This document shows, piece after piece, positions 6,900-15,426 of a stretch of 64,000 nucleotides of DNA. Positions within the stretch are counted from its first letter, which is position 1; each line of letters begins with the position of its first letter. The notes beneath the pieces were generated by a model. It saw only the letters and a list, made by a program, of their open reading frames with translations, did no database searches and was not told the DNA's origin. Source of the DNA: Phycisphaerales bacterium UBA5793 (GTDB taxonomy: Bacteria > Planctomycetota > Phycisphaerae > Phycisphaerales > UBA5793); NCBI GenBank assembly GCA_002418285.1, contig DIDT01000018.1:156633-220632 (forward strand), written 5' to 3'. Made by a program: the position numbers and the translations under genes.

Positions 6900-7598
6900 T
6901 TACTGCTCGATCACGTCGATGAGTTCGACGTCGAAGACGAGCGTGGCCTTGCGGGGGATGATGGGTGGGCGGCCGGCTTCGCCGTAGGCGAGGTTGTAGG
7001 GGATGATGAGTTTGCGCTTGCCTCCAACCTTCATGGACTGGACGCCTTCGGTCCAACCCTTGATGACGCCGTTGAGGGGGAAGGTGATGGGCTCGCCGCG
7101 ATCGACGCTGCTGTCAAACTTCTTGCCGTCGACGGTCCAGCCGGAGTAGTGGACTTTGACCTGTGCGGTGGGTCCGCTGGGCTGCTTGCCCTCGCCGACC
7201 TTGAGGTCGAAGTAGCGCAGGCCGGAGTCGGTGACGACCCAGTCGGTGGTGACGGGATCGCCGGGGAGATCGGTGAGGTCGGTCTTTTCCTTGATGGAGC
7301 CGTCTGCGTTGATGGTCACTTCCCAACCCTTGTCTGCTGTGTACGTTGCGATGGTGAATGTGGCGCCCTCGCCGGTGAAGTCCGCCGAGGCGGAGCCTGC
7401 GACGCCGCCGGTGTCCTTTTCTGCGATCGCGATGGCCTTGGTCAGATTGACCGAGCCGGTGGTCAGCGCGTTGTGGATGCGCGAGAAGGGGACGGGAATG
7501 GCGGAGAAGTCGACCGGCGCCATGAGCAGGGCCGTCGAGGCGGCGCCGGTGCACAGGGCGCCGACCGCCAGGGAGAATGCCAGTGTACGTGCTTTCAT
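6900..7598 (-). CDS. Exported FKBP-type peptidyl-prolyl isomerase with a PepSY-like N-terminal domain
   Basis: Protein of 232 residues starting MKARTLAFSLAVGALCTGAA, a signal peptide or anchor. Residues 45-100 look PepSY-like (LTKAIAIAEKDTGGVAGSAS, then ATFTIATYTADKGWEVTINADG). The FKBP domain fills the C-terminus: DSGLRYFDLKVGEG, VHYSGWTVDGKKFDSSVDRG, FPLNGVIKGWTEGVQSMKVGGKR, IPYNLAYGEAGRPP and LVFDVELIDV. The usual Tyr, Phe-Asp, Trp and Tyr pocket residues are present. It probably catalyses prolyl isomerisation in the periplasm. The start is chosen at the signal peptide with GAAAGGAAAGG upstream; longer in-frame extensions reach into the divergent promoter region. Pairing PepSY with FKBP is less common than FKBP alone. 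Confidence 0.85.
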   Translation of the reverse strand: MKARTLAFSLAVGALCTGAASTALLMAPVDFSAIPVPFSRIHNALTTGSVNLTKAIAIAEKDTGGVAGSASADFTGEGATFTIATYTADKGWEVTINADGSIKEKTDLTDLPGDPVTTDWVVTDSGLRYFDLKVGEGKQPSGPTAQVKVHYSGWTVDGKKFDSSVDRGEPITFPLNGVIKGWTEGVQSMKVGGKRKLIIPYNLAYGEAGRPPIIPRKATLVFDVELIDVIEQ

Positions 7599-7763
7599 TG
7601 AGCGAACCTTTCCTTTCAACACAATAATGCGAGTGCCTCCGAAGGCCAAAAGGATAGGTCGGCTGGGGGTGTGCGGCCGGGCGATCGGGTCGAAAGGCGG
7701 CCTTGCCGCGGGCGGCTGGAAGGGGTACGCTGGCGTGGCCAGACAACAGGGAAATGGAGCACC

Positions 7764-8495
7764 ATGAGCATCCTCGTTCTTGAACACGAAGAGCATTGCG
7801 GACCGGGGCGGCTGGGCCGGGTTCTCGTTCAGTATGGGCATCGGCTCAACATCCGGCGGCTGTGGGCGAAAGAGGGGGTGCCGCCCGATCTTGATGACGC
7901 GCAGGCGGTGGTGTGCCTCGGAGCTGCTGCATCGACTGCGGTGCTGCTCGGGGCGCCACGGGCCAAGGGTGAGGCCGGGCTGATTCGACAGGCTCATGAA
8001 CGAACCCTACCGGTCATCGGTGTGGGAACGGGCAGCCTCCTGGTGGCGTTGGCGCTGGGTGGAGCCGTGGGGCCGCTGGGAGATAACGCGGTGGAGGTCG
8101 GCTGGCGAGAGTCGAAGATGGCGTTCGCGGGCACGATTGAGGCGATCCTCGCCGGGCAACCGTGGCGGGCGATGCAGTTTGTCTGGCAGAGCGAGCAAGT
8201 GACAAAGCTCCCGGCGGACAGCGCGGGACTGATGGGAACCAAGGCGTGTCGCACGCTGGGGTGGCGGGCAGGTATTCGCACGTACGGGTTCCAGCAGAAC
8301 ATCGAAATGGGCGCGGCGGATATCGAGCGCTGGTCGATCAATCGCGGCAAGGAGCGGCAGGCGGCCGGGTTGAGTCACGAGCAACTGATGAGCGAAACCA
8401 AGAAGTGGATGCCGGACTTTGATCGCCTGAGTGAGCGGCTGAGTCGGTCGCTGGTGGATTACCTGCTGCCGGCGTCGCTGCGGCAGTGCTCGTGA
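7764..8495 (+). CDS. Class I glutamine amidotransferase-like protein lacking the catalytic Cys and His
   Basis: Protein of 243 residues with the overall pattern of GMP-synthase-like GATase1 proteins: LVLEHEEHCGPGRLGRVLVQYGH at the start, then AQAVVCLGAAAS, LIRQAHERTLPVIGVGTGSLLVALALGG, QFVWQSEQVTKLP and YGFQQNIEMG. In active relatives these read GiClGaQLlA, WH and QFHxE. Here the nucleophile Cys is Gly (GVGTG), the WH His is Gln, and the catalytic His of QFHxE is replaced (QQNIE). Glutamine hydrolysis should therefore be lost; it may act as a binding or scaffold protein. The start ATG at 7764 has GGAG five bases upstream. Its stop overlaps the next start (TGATG). Confidence 0.75.
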   Translation: MSILVLEHEEHCGPGRLGRVLVQYGHRLNIRRLWAKEGVPPDLDDAQAVVCLGAAASTAVLLGAPRAKGEAGLIRQAHERTLPVIGVGTGSLLVALALGGAVGPLGDNAVEVGWRESKMAFAGTIEAILAGQPWRAMQFVWQSEQVTKLPADSAGLMGTKACRTLGWRAGIRTYGFQQNIEMGAADIERWSINRGKERQAAGLSHEQLMSETKKWMPDFDRLSERLSRSLVDYLLPASLRQCS

Positions 8496-10120
8496 TGCGG
8501 CGTCGTCGCGTTGTCGGGTTTGGCATCGCGCTGCTCGTCGGCGTTGTGATTGGCATGCTGCTGTGGCCAACCGTGCAGCGCGAGATGATGTTGCGAAGGG
8601 TGTTTGGCGAGGACGCGGCTGCTCGCGACGAGGCCGTGCAATGGTGGGAAGAAGCGGTCAACGCGGGCGAGCCTCGCGTGACTCGGCTGCAGCAGCACCC
8701 GGCGATGGCGGAGCGGATGGCGCGGCGGCTTGATGGTGTCGAATCGGAAGATGGGTTTGTCGCGGCCGCTTCGTTGCTGCGCGAGACGGGTTTCTGGCAC
8801 TTGCCGTTGATCTCCACAGAATCGTGGGCACGCCGGCTGGGGCTGATTCTCGATTCGGGGGATGAGGCAGCGGCGCGGAACGTGTTGGATGAGTTGGCCA
8901 ACACGGGCGTGCCACGCGATGACGAACACGTGCTGGCGGTCTGGCAGCGGTTGCTGTCGTGGGAATTGCAGGCGGATGTTCGTCGCAGTGCGTTGCTGCA
9001 TGCGGCGGCGTGGTTTGGTCGCAAGGGAATTGAGCCGTACGCGGCTGCGGCGCGCGATGATGCGGATGCGGAGGTGCGACGCGTGGCGTGGCTGCTGCTG
9101 GGGCATTTGCACCCCGCGATGGGATATGCGGGACAGTGGCGCGCTGAGGAGCCGGCAGTAGCGGAAGCAATGTTATGGGCGGCTACGGTGACGAATCGTG
9201 ATGATGCGTCGGCACTGTTGACGGCGTGCGATGCTTCGCCCTGGCCGACGGCGGCGCTGCCGTGGCTGCTGGCGCGGTCGGATGATCCTGCGGCACGCGA
9301 GCGGCTCGAGGCGCTGGTGGTGGATGGCAATCGCAGCGCGATGCTGCACCTGGCCGAGCGATGGCGTGTCGGGCTTGAGCGACTGCCTTTGGCGCAGCAG
9401 GCGTGGCTTGGTGAAATGCCGGGTGGCGGCAGCGGTGAGCAGGCGTTGCGATGGCGGCGATGGGTGGCGTGGCGGACTCGGCCGGCCGAGGTTGATGGGC
9501 TGCTCGACGAGCCAGTTGCGGAAGACGGCAGCGTGTGGGCGGCGGTGCTGCTGGCGGAGCGGCTGCTGGGCGGTGACGCTCGCGAGAAGTTGGCGCGGCG
9601 GTGGCTGAATGAGCTGGATTCGGCCACGCGCGGGGCCGGGGCACTGCTGTTGGGGTTGGATGGGGGAGGCGGCTGGCGACTATCAGAGGAATACCAGGAG
9701 AGCACTGAGCCGTCGTTTCGCCGCGCCGCACGGCTGGGGATGCTCATGGACAGCGCGAATGCGGACACGGCGCAGGATGAACATGCCTATGCATGGACGA
9801 TTGCGACGACGCAGGAGAATGAGCGGATTCAGGCACTGATGGCGCTGCTGGCCAGCGGTGATCGAGCCGCAGCGCAGGCGGTGCTGACGACGCCTGCCGA
9901 AGGCTCTTCCGGTGCGGCGATGCTCGAACGGGCATGGCTTGTTGAGCGATTCCTGCCGGACTACGCGGCGATGGTCGCGCCGCTGTGCCCGTGGAATGAT
10001 CAGGTGGCGACACTGCAGTTCGACATCCTGCGAACCGCATTGGCGCTTGATGCCTCAACGGGGTCATTCGACATCGACTCCCGGGTGTTTGGAAGTGATG
10101 CTGGGGCGCCTTCGCGTTGA
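8495..10120 (+). CDS. Membrane-anchored helical-repeat (HEAT-like) protein of unknown function
   Basis: Protein of 541 residues. MRRRRVVGFGIALLVGVVIG makes a basic N-terminus plus one membrane helix. The rest is Ala/Leu/Arg/Glu-rich and reads as repeated helix pairs, such as ARRVLDELANTG-like and AEVRRVAWLLLGHLHPAMGY segments, resembling HEAT or armadillo repeats. I see no catalytic motif. It is translationally coupled to the amidotransferase-like gene by a 1-base stop/start overlap, so the two may act together. The 3' end overlaps the convergent glycosyltransferase gene by 121 bp. Confidence 0.7.
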   Translation: MRRRRVVGFGIALLVGVVIGMLLWPTVQREMMLRRVFGEDAAARDEAVQWWEEAVNAGEPRVTRLQQHPAMAERMARRLDGVESEDGFVAAASLLRETGFWHLPLISTESWARRLGLILDSGDEAAARNVLDELANTGVPRDDEHVLAVWQRLLSWELQADVRRSALLHAAAWFGRKGIEPYAAAARDDADAEVRRVAWLLLGHLHPAMGYAGQWRAEEPAVAEAMLWAATVTNRDDASALLTACDASPWPTAALPWLLARSDDPAARERLEALVVDGNRSAMLHLAERWRVGLERLPLAQQAWLGEMPGGGSGEQALRWRRWVAWRTRPAEVDGLLDEPVAEDGSVWAAVLLAERLLGGDAREKLARRWLNELDSATRGAGALLLGLDGGGGWRLSEEYQESTEPSFRRAARLGMLMDSANADTAQDEHAYAWTIATTQENERIQALMALLASGDRAAAQAVLTTPAEGSSGAAMLERAWLVERFLPDYAAMVAPLCPWNDQVATLQFDILRTALALDASTGSFDIDSRVFGSDAGAPSR

Positions 10121-11691
10121 GAAGCGGTGATTGAGGAGAGCGCCTCACGTTCGATGGCCTTGCGCATCCACTGATCGCGGGGCAATCGCTGCATGGCGAT
10201 GAGGATGTCGCGTGTCGGATCGTCCTGCTTGGCACTGATGATCGCCTTGAAGGCGCCGGTGAGGAGCATCTGCGTGGCGAGCTGGTAGAAGTCGTAGCGA
10301 TGCTCGTTGTCGTGGGGGCCTTCGATACCAGGCTTGGCGCGTTTGGAGACGACGACAACGATGCCGCCGGGCTCGAGAACGCGCGCGACTTCGTTGAAGA
10401 GTCCGACGGGATTCGGGTGCCTTTCGACAACATCGAAGAGCAGCACGAGGTCGGTCTGTTCGTCTTCAACTGGCAGGCGGCGCCGGTCGGTGACGTGCTC
10501 GAAGCGAGGTCTCTGTTTCGGGTAGGTTTCCTTCTGCGCCATGGCGCGAGCCAGCGCAACCATGGGCGCGCGTTCATCGAGACCAAGGTAGGGCACGCTT
10601 CGTGTGGCGAGAAGATGTCCGATCAAGCCGCAGTCGCTGCCAATGTGGACGGCGAGTCGGTGCGGGCCGGCCTGTTTGAGCACATCCGTGGTTACTTTGA
10701 GCCGCAGATCGATGTCGGCGCGAAGGGCGGCGTCGGAGCGGTAGCGGTTCCAGTCGGTGTGATCGGGAGAGGTCATTCCGGGCTGCGGCACGACGGGATC
10801 GGTGTGGGTTGCAAACCACTTCGGATTCCACAGAAGCGGCGTGCCCGCAAAGCGATCACGGACGTAGTCGAGATCCGGCGCGAGTCGGCTGAAGCCCCAT
10901 TTCTGCTCGAAGCGATCGATGGACTTCTGCAGACCGCCGCTCGAGTCGGCGGCCGTCTGGCGATCGCCGCGTTCGGAGTGGGCGTGGATGTACTCGATGT
11001 CGGGCACGGCCCAGCAGCGCCAGCCGGCGAGTCGGGCGCGGACGCCGAAGTCGACGGTCTGGCCGCGCAGAAACGTCTCGTCGTAGCCGCCGACTTCGTC
11101 GAAGACTCTCTTGCGGCAGCAGTAAAAGCAGCCCATGGTGTCATCGACTTCCATGGCGCAGTTCACGGCGTCGCGCGGCAGGCCGTGCGCGTTGTGGTGG
11201 TAGCCGTTGGGATGGAGGAGCCAGTCGCCGAACTCGTGGATCTGGCCGAGCACGTTGAGTTGCTTGGGGCCGATGGTGCCGAGGTTGGGCGGGCCGCCGT
11301 CGAAGATGGCGCAGAGCCGGCTGACCCAGTTGGGCGTGAGGCAGATGATGTCGCCGTCGAGTCGGGCGAGGTATTCGCCGCGTGCGGCGCGGGAGAGTTT
11401 GTTGGCGGTGATGGCGAGCACGCCACAGTGCGGCGCTTCGGTCAGGGTGAGGAAGGGGCGGCCGTCGGGCCAGGTGCGCTTGGCGGCCCAGTCGCGGAGG
11501 GTATCGAGACTGTCATCAGTTGAGCCGTCGTCGAAGGTGAGAACTTCGAAAGGAGTCGGGTCATCTCGGAGGGTCTCATCAAGCGATTCGAGCAGATCCC
11601 GTATGAAGTCGCGCTCGCCGCTGCGCGAGGAAGCCCGGCCGTTGTTGAAGTTGGGAATGAGGATGGAGACCCGGGGTAGGGGCGAGGACAT
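10000..11691 (-). CDS. Glycosyltransferase family 2 fused to a SAM-dependent methyltransferase
   Basis: Protein of 563 residues. Residues 5-270 form a GT2 fold: VSILIPNFNN, FEVLTFDDGSTDDSLDTL, an EYLARLDGDI Asp box and a DEVGGYDETFLRGQTVDFGVR acceptor region. Residues 335-480 form a class I methyltransferase: LAVHIGSDCGLIGHLLATR, YLGLDERAPMVALARAMA, DLVLLFDVVERHPNPVGLFNEVARVLEPGGIVVVV. It probably builds or decorates a surface glycan. It lies 7 bp after three zinc-ribbon membrane genes and ends a long minus-strand run starting at nuoJ. The last 40 residues are low in known motifs and overlap the convergent gene, so the real end could be debated. Confidence 0.85.
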   Translation of the reverse strand: MSSPLPRVSILIPNFNNGRASSRSGERDFIRDLLESLDETLRDDPTPFEVLTFDDGSTDDSLDTLRDWAAKRTWPDGRPFLTLTEAPHCGVLAITANKLSRAARGEYLARLDGDIICLTPNWVSRLCAIFDGGPPNLGTIGPKQLNVLGQIHEFGDWLLHPNGYHHNAHGLPRDAVNCAMEVDDTMGCFYCCRKRVFDEVGGYDETFLRGQTVDFGVRARLAGWRCWAVPDIEYIHAHSERGDRQTAADSSGGLQKSIDRFEQKWGFSRLAPDLDYVRDRFAGTPLLWNPKWFATHTDPVVPQPGMTSPDHTDWNRYRSDAALRADIDLRLKVTTDVLKQAGPHRLAVHIGSDCGLIGHLLATRSVPYLGLDERAPMVALARAMAQKETYPKQRPRFEHVTDRRRLPVEDEQTDLVLLFDVVERHPNPVGLFNEVARVLEPGGIVVVVSKRAKPGIEGPHDNEHRYDFYQLATQMLLTGAFKAIISAKQDDPTRDILIAMQRLPRDQWMRKAIEREALSSITASQREGAPASLPNTRESMSNDPVEASSANAVRRMSNCSVAT

Positions 11692-11698
11692 GTTGAGA

Positions 11699-12538
11699 TT
11701 ATCGGTCTTGATCGGCGGGTGTCTCCAGCGACGGCGGTGGCGTCCACAGAGGAGTCAGTTCGGGAGTGGCGGCAATTGCGCCCAGCGCTCCGTGGAGCGG
11801 GTAGAGCCCGATGGCAAGCGTCAGGATGAAGAGGAATGCCAGAAGCGGTATGCCAATCGAAGCAATGTTGTCGGCTGCTACGGGCTGTCCGGTGCCCGCG
11901 AATCCTGCAATCAGGACCAGGAGAATCAGGCTGGCGGCCGCAGCGATAGGCAAGAGCAGGAGCGTCAAGCAGGCAGTTTGAAGAGCTGCATGTGAGAGGA
12001 ACACATTGACGGTTCGGACAAACACCCGCCACGTCGCGATGGTTCCGATGAAGTGACTGACGATCGCCAGGAAGAGAATCAGGCAGGCGATTCGGAATGA
12101 AACCACAACAAAGAGCAGCGCTGTCCCGTACAGGATCATTGCCGATCCGATGAACAGCGCGGCGATCCGTCGGGGCTGACCTGGTTTGTACACAGCCTTT
12201 GGCTCGAATTCCACCGCGGCACCGAGTTGGAGCAAAGCAAACATGCAAGCACCGAGCGGAAACAGGGGGAACGCGACTATTGAGAGGATCAGAGCGTAGT
12301 GGGCGACCATGAGCGAGAGCACACCCGAGTGGACGCGCATCAGCCACGTCCTGTCTTTGCGACGGCGACGGATGGTTTCGTCGATGGCGAAGCCGCATTC
12401 GGGGCAGCGACCGTCGCTGCGCAAGCCGTGGAGGTCATAGCTGCACTCGGCACAGAATATGTGCCCCGCAACGATCGACTCGCCACGATCGGCGTCGCCG
12501 GACAAGAGCGGAGTGTCCTGAGGGTTGAGGCCGGTCAT
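11699..12538 (-). CDS. Zinc-ribbon integral membrane protein
   Basis: Protein of 279 residues starting MTGLNPQDTPLL. The N-terminal ribbon is FCAECSYDLHGLRSDGRCPECGFAID (residues 27-52), followed by six or so hydrophobic segments. Unlike the 4.5-6.1 kb cluster, the ribbon is at the N-terminus. The ATG overlaps the stop of the upstream gene (ATGA, 12535-12538). Third of three paralogues in tandem. No enzymatic motif; function unknown. Confidence 0.8.
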   Translation of the reverse strand: MTGLNPQDTPLLSGDADRGESIVAGHIFCAECSYDLHGLRSDGRCPECGFAIDETIRRRRKDRTWLMRVHSGVLSLMVAHYALILSIVAFPLFPLGACMFALLQLGAAVEFEPKAVYKPGQPRRIAALFIGSAMILYGTALLFVVVSFRIACLILFLAIVSHFIGTIATWRVFVRTVNVFLSHAALQTACLTLLLLPIAAAASLILLVLIAGFAGTGQPVAADNIASIGIPLLAFLFILTLAIGLYPLHGALGAIAATPELTPLWTPPPSLETPADQDR

Positions 12539-13347
12539 TGGGCGTCCTGCGCCCCGCTCGGCAACGAGACGAGTTGTCGGCGGGTGGCCCGGATGGACAT
12601 GTGCAATACTACGAGTGAAGCGAGAAGCCATAGCATCGCCAGCGCGCAGAGAATGAGCAGCACCTGCGGATCCAGGCCCGGACCCGAAGCCGCCGAGCGC
12701 ATGATCCAGGCGTCTGCGGAGGGCCCCGCGAGAAGCGCGGCCAATGCGGCGGTCAGGCATTTGAGGCTGCGGGCCGCCGTTGCCAGTTGAAGGGAGATGC
12801 CTCGCCTCATGACGGCCTCGAATCGACTCCACGCAATCGTGATTCCGCCGGCGTGAAGCGAGGCGGCGAGCAGGACCAGAGGCGGGCCCCCCGCAAAGCC
12901 GACAACCATCATGACGCCTCCCACGGCGTAGCCGACCGCACCGACCGTGATAAGCAGCATGAGCCAGTGGTTCCGCGCGCGCGGTGTGAAATCGTCCGGG
13001 TGGCGCGCAGCGAGATCGATGGCCGATCCAACCTGCAGCAGCATGGCGAGGCAGAAACCGATCAGCGAGAACGGCCAGACGAGGAGCGAGACGAGGATGA
13101 AGTAGTGACCGACGAGCATGGACTGAATGCCGGACTTGACATTGGCAAGCCAGGCTGCGTCGTTGGTCGCGCGAAGCGTCACTTCGATGGGGAGATTGCA
13201 CTCCGGGCACCGGGCATCGGCGGCAAGAGTGTGAATGTTGTAGCCGCACGCCACGCAGGCGACGTCGACACCGACATGCCCGGTGTCATCCACCTGTGAG
13301 CGGTGGTCGTGCGGCGCGCGAGCAGTTGATGAATGGGGTGCGTTCAT
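12535..13347 (-). CDS. Zinc-ribbon integral membrane protein
   Basis: Protein of 270 residues starting MNAPHSSTARAPHDH. The ribbon CVACGYNIHTLAADARCPECNLPIEV (residues 31-56) is followed by ATNDAAWLANVKSGIQSMLVGHYF and several hydrophobic helices, closely parallel in layout to its two neighbours. Overlaps the next and previous genes by 4 bp each, so the three are very likely translated from one message. Function unknown. Confidence 0.8.
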   Translation of the reverse strand: MNAPHSSTARAPHDHRSQVDDTGHVGVDVACVACGYNIHTLAADARCPECNLPIEVTLRATNDAAWLANVKSGIQSMLVGHYFILVSLLVWPFSLIGFCLAMLLQVGSAIDLAARHPDDFTPRARNHWLMLLITVGAVGYAVGGVMMVVGFAGGPPLVLLAASLHAGGITIAWSRFEAVMRRGISLQLATAARSLKCLTAALAALLAGPSADAWIMRSAASGPGLDPQVLLILCALAMLWLLASLVVLHMSIRATRRQLVSLPSGAQDAQ

Positions 13348-14150
13348 GGCGATGCGGCAGTGGCGGGCGCGTCTCCGATCAATCTCCGAATCGAGATACT
13401 CATCAAATGCAATGTGATCAATGAAGCGAAGTACCAGACGAGCAACCCAACCATGAGCAAGCCTGCACTGGCTAACGCGGCGTAGCGCACCGGAGACCAG
13501 ACGAGAGTGAGCTGGCGGGAGGCCGCCGTCAACACGGAGAAGACGGCGATCGAAATCGTCAGCCAGTAGAGGTTGCGTGCGATGACGGCGGAGTTTGGCG
13601 AGATGCCCAGATCCATGAGCGTCTCGATGCGCCGCCAGAGAAGAGCGAGCCCGCCAAGGTGGGCAAGCGTGGCGATCGGAAGGAGCACCCACTTGAGCGA
13701 GGATGAACTGATGGGTGAGATCGACGCCAGGAAATAGCCGCCAAGCGCGATGCCGAGAAACAGGAGCGGCCCAGGTGTGTTTGAGTGTCGGCGAGGGAGT
13801 TTCGGATTCGGGGTGATGAGACACAGCGCGCCGCCAAAGTGCATCAGACTGACCACAACCAGCTCGATTGGCCCGAAAGATCTGAAGGCGCCGAGCAACA
13901 CGGCAACGTACAGGCTCGCAACCATCCACCGAACGCCGGTACGAATGGTGCGCAGCCAGGTATCGTCGAGGGTGATCGCGTCGATCGTGGCGCTGATCTC
14001 GCAGGCGCACTCGGGGCAGACGCCGCTGGCGCTCAGGCTATGCAGATCGTACTGGCACGAGATGCAATGCAGGTGCGAGTCGAGAATCCGATCCGTGTGC
14101 GACGGCCCTACTGAAGGGGACCCGGTCTGGGCGAGCGTTTCTTCAGTCAC
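13344..14150 (-). CDS. Zinc-ribbon integral membrane protein
   Basis: Protein of 268 residues. Ribbon CISCQYDLHSLSASGVCPECACEIS (residues 29-53), then DDTWLRTIRTGVRWMVASLYVAVL and about six helices. First of the tandem trio; starts 33 bp after ribBA ends. The shared order ribbon - short amphipathic segment - membrane helices suggests gene duplication. Function unknown. Confidence 0.8.
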   Translation of the reverse strand: MTEETLAQTGSPSVGPSHTDRILDSHLHCISCQYDLHSLSASGVCPECACEISATIDAITLDDTWLRTIRTGVRWMVASLYVAVLLGAFRSFGPIELVVVSLMHFGGALCLITPNPKLPRRHSNTPGPLLFLGIALGGYFLASISPISSSSLKWVLLPIATLAHLGGLALLWRRIETLMDLGISPNSAVIARNLYWLTISIAVFSVLTAASRQLTLVWSPVRYAALASAGLLMVGLLVWYFASLITLHLMSISIRRLIGDAPATAASP

Positions 14151-14183
14151 GTAGCCCCTCGCTCCGTTGGGCGCAATAGAAAC

Positions 14184-15386
14184 TCAGGAATCGAAGTCGG
14201 GGATCGGGACACTCTCAACGATCTCAAGGCCGAATGCGCTCAGGCCGTGCAGTTTCAACTGGTGGTTGGTGAGCACGCGCAGTCTGGTCAGGCCGAGGTC
14301 GCGGAGGATCTGGCCGCCGACGCCAAAGTCGCGCCGGTCCATGGGCACGGCCTTGCTGCCCACGCCGTGCGGATCGGTGAGGTTGGGCTGCGAATCGACC
14401 TTGACATGCGCGGACGAGGAGAGCGTCTGCAGGCGGCCGAGCAGACCTTCGCCCACGCCTGATGGCCGCAGGTAGACAAGTGCGCCGCGGCCCTCGCGCT
14501 GAATTGCTTCCAGGGATGCTGCGAGGACGCGATTGGTCGGCTGGGTGCGATCGCCGAAGATATCGCCGAGCAGGTTGCGGCGATGCATGCGCACCAGCAC
14601 CGGATCGGTTTGCTCCACGACACGGCCCGAGGCATCCATGTCGCCGACGCCGCCGACGGTCAGTGCGATGTGGGGCAGTGGATCGACGACACTCTGATAG
14701 GCGAAGAGATTGAACGTGCCATGGTCGGTCTCGATGAGCGAGCCACCAATGGGATCGAGACGATGGACGAGGCGCTCGCGCTCGAGTCGGTAGTGAATGA
14801 TCTGCTCGACGGAACAGATTTTGAGATCATGTTCTTTGGCGAAGATCTCGAGATCGGGCATGCGGGCCATCTCGCCGTCGTCGCGGCTGATCTCACTTAT
14901 GACGGCGGCGGGTCGCAAACCAGCGAGACGCGCGAGATCGACGGAGCCTTCTGTTTGACCCGTGCGCACGAGCACGCCGCCATCTCGCGCGCGAAGGGGG
15001 ACCATGTGGCCGGGACGAACGAGGTCGGCCGGGCCGCTGGAGGGATCGACGGCGACACGAACGGTCCGGGTGCGATCGGATGCGGAGATACCGGTGCTGA
15101 CGCCGTGCTTCGGATGGCCATCGATGGAGACGGCCATTGCGGTGCTGCGCAGCGAGGTGTTGACGGGCGTCTGCGGGTGCAGTTCAAGGCGATCGCAATC
15201 TTCGCCGGCGAGCGCGAGGCACAGATAGCCCGGCGTCTGGCGGGTCATGAAGTGGATGATCTCGGGTGTGACCAGTTCGGCAGCGCAGACGAGGTCGCCC
15301 TCGTTTTCACGATCTTCATCATCGACGAGGATGATCATCCGGCCGCGCCTGAGGTCTTCGAGAATTTCAGGGATGGGAGCAAGCAT
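14184..15386 (-). CDS. ribB: RibBA-type protein: 3,4-dihydroxy-2-butanone 4-phosphate synthase with degenerate GTP cyclohydrolase II half
   Basis: Riboflavin synthesis protein of 400 residues. The N-terminal RibB domain is well kept: MIILVDDEDRENEGDLVCAAE, TPGYLCLAL, HGVSTGISASDRTRTV, RPGHMVPLRARDGGVLVRTGQTEGSVDLARLAGL and a CSVEQIIHYR linker. It should make dihydroxybutanone phosphate from ribulose 5-phosphate. The RibA-like half keeps its C-terminal shape (DRRDFGVGGQILRDLGLTRLRVLTN), but where GTP cyclohydrolase II has GDxFxSxRCDCGxQL with zinc cysteines it reads LLGDIFGDRTQPTNRVLAASLEAI, with no Cys. Cyclohydrolase activity is therefore unlikely. The start ATG at 15386 is the first with the proper RibB N-terminus. 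Confidence 0.88.
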   Translation of the reverse strand: MLAPIPEILEDLRRGRMIILVDDEDRENEGDLVCAAELVTPEIIHFMTRQTPGYLCLALAGEDCDRLELHPQTPVNTSLRSTAMAVSIDGHPKHGVSTGISASDRTRTVRVAVDPSSGPADLVRPGHMVPLRARDGGVLVRTGQTEGSVDLARLAGLRPAAVISEISRDDGEMARMPDLEIFAKEHDLKICSVEQIIHYRLERERLVHRLDPIGGSLIETDHGTFNLFAYQSVVDPLPHIALTVGGVGDMDASGRVVEQTDPVLVRMHRRNLLGDIFGDRTQPTNRVLAASLEAIQREGRGALVYLRPSGVGEGLLGRLQTLSSSAHVKVDSQPNLTDPHGVGSKAVPMDRRDFGVGGQILRDLGLTRLRVLTNHQLKLHGLSAFGLEIVESVPIPDFDS

Positions 15387-15426
15387 GTGCGGCAATCTTA
15401 TGCCGCGAGCGCGTGCGGCGCGGGAG

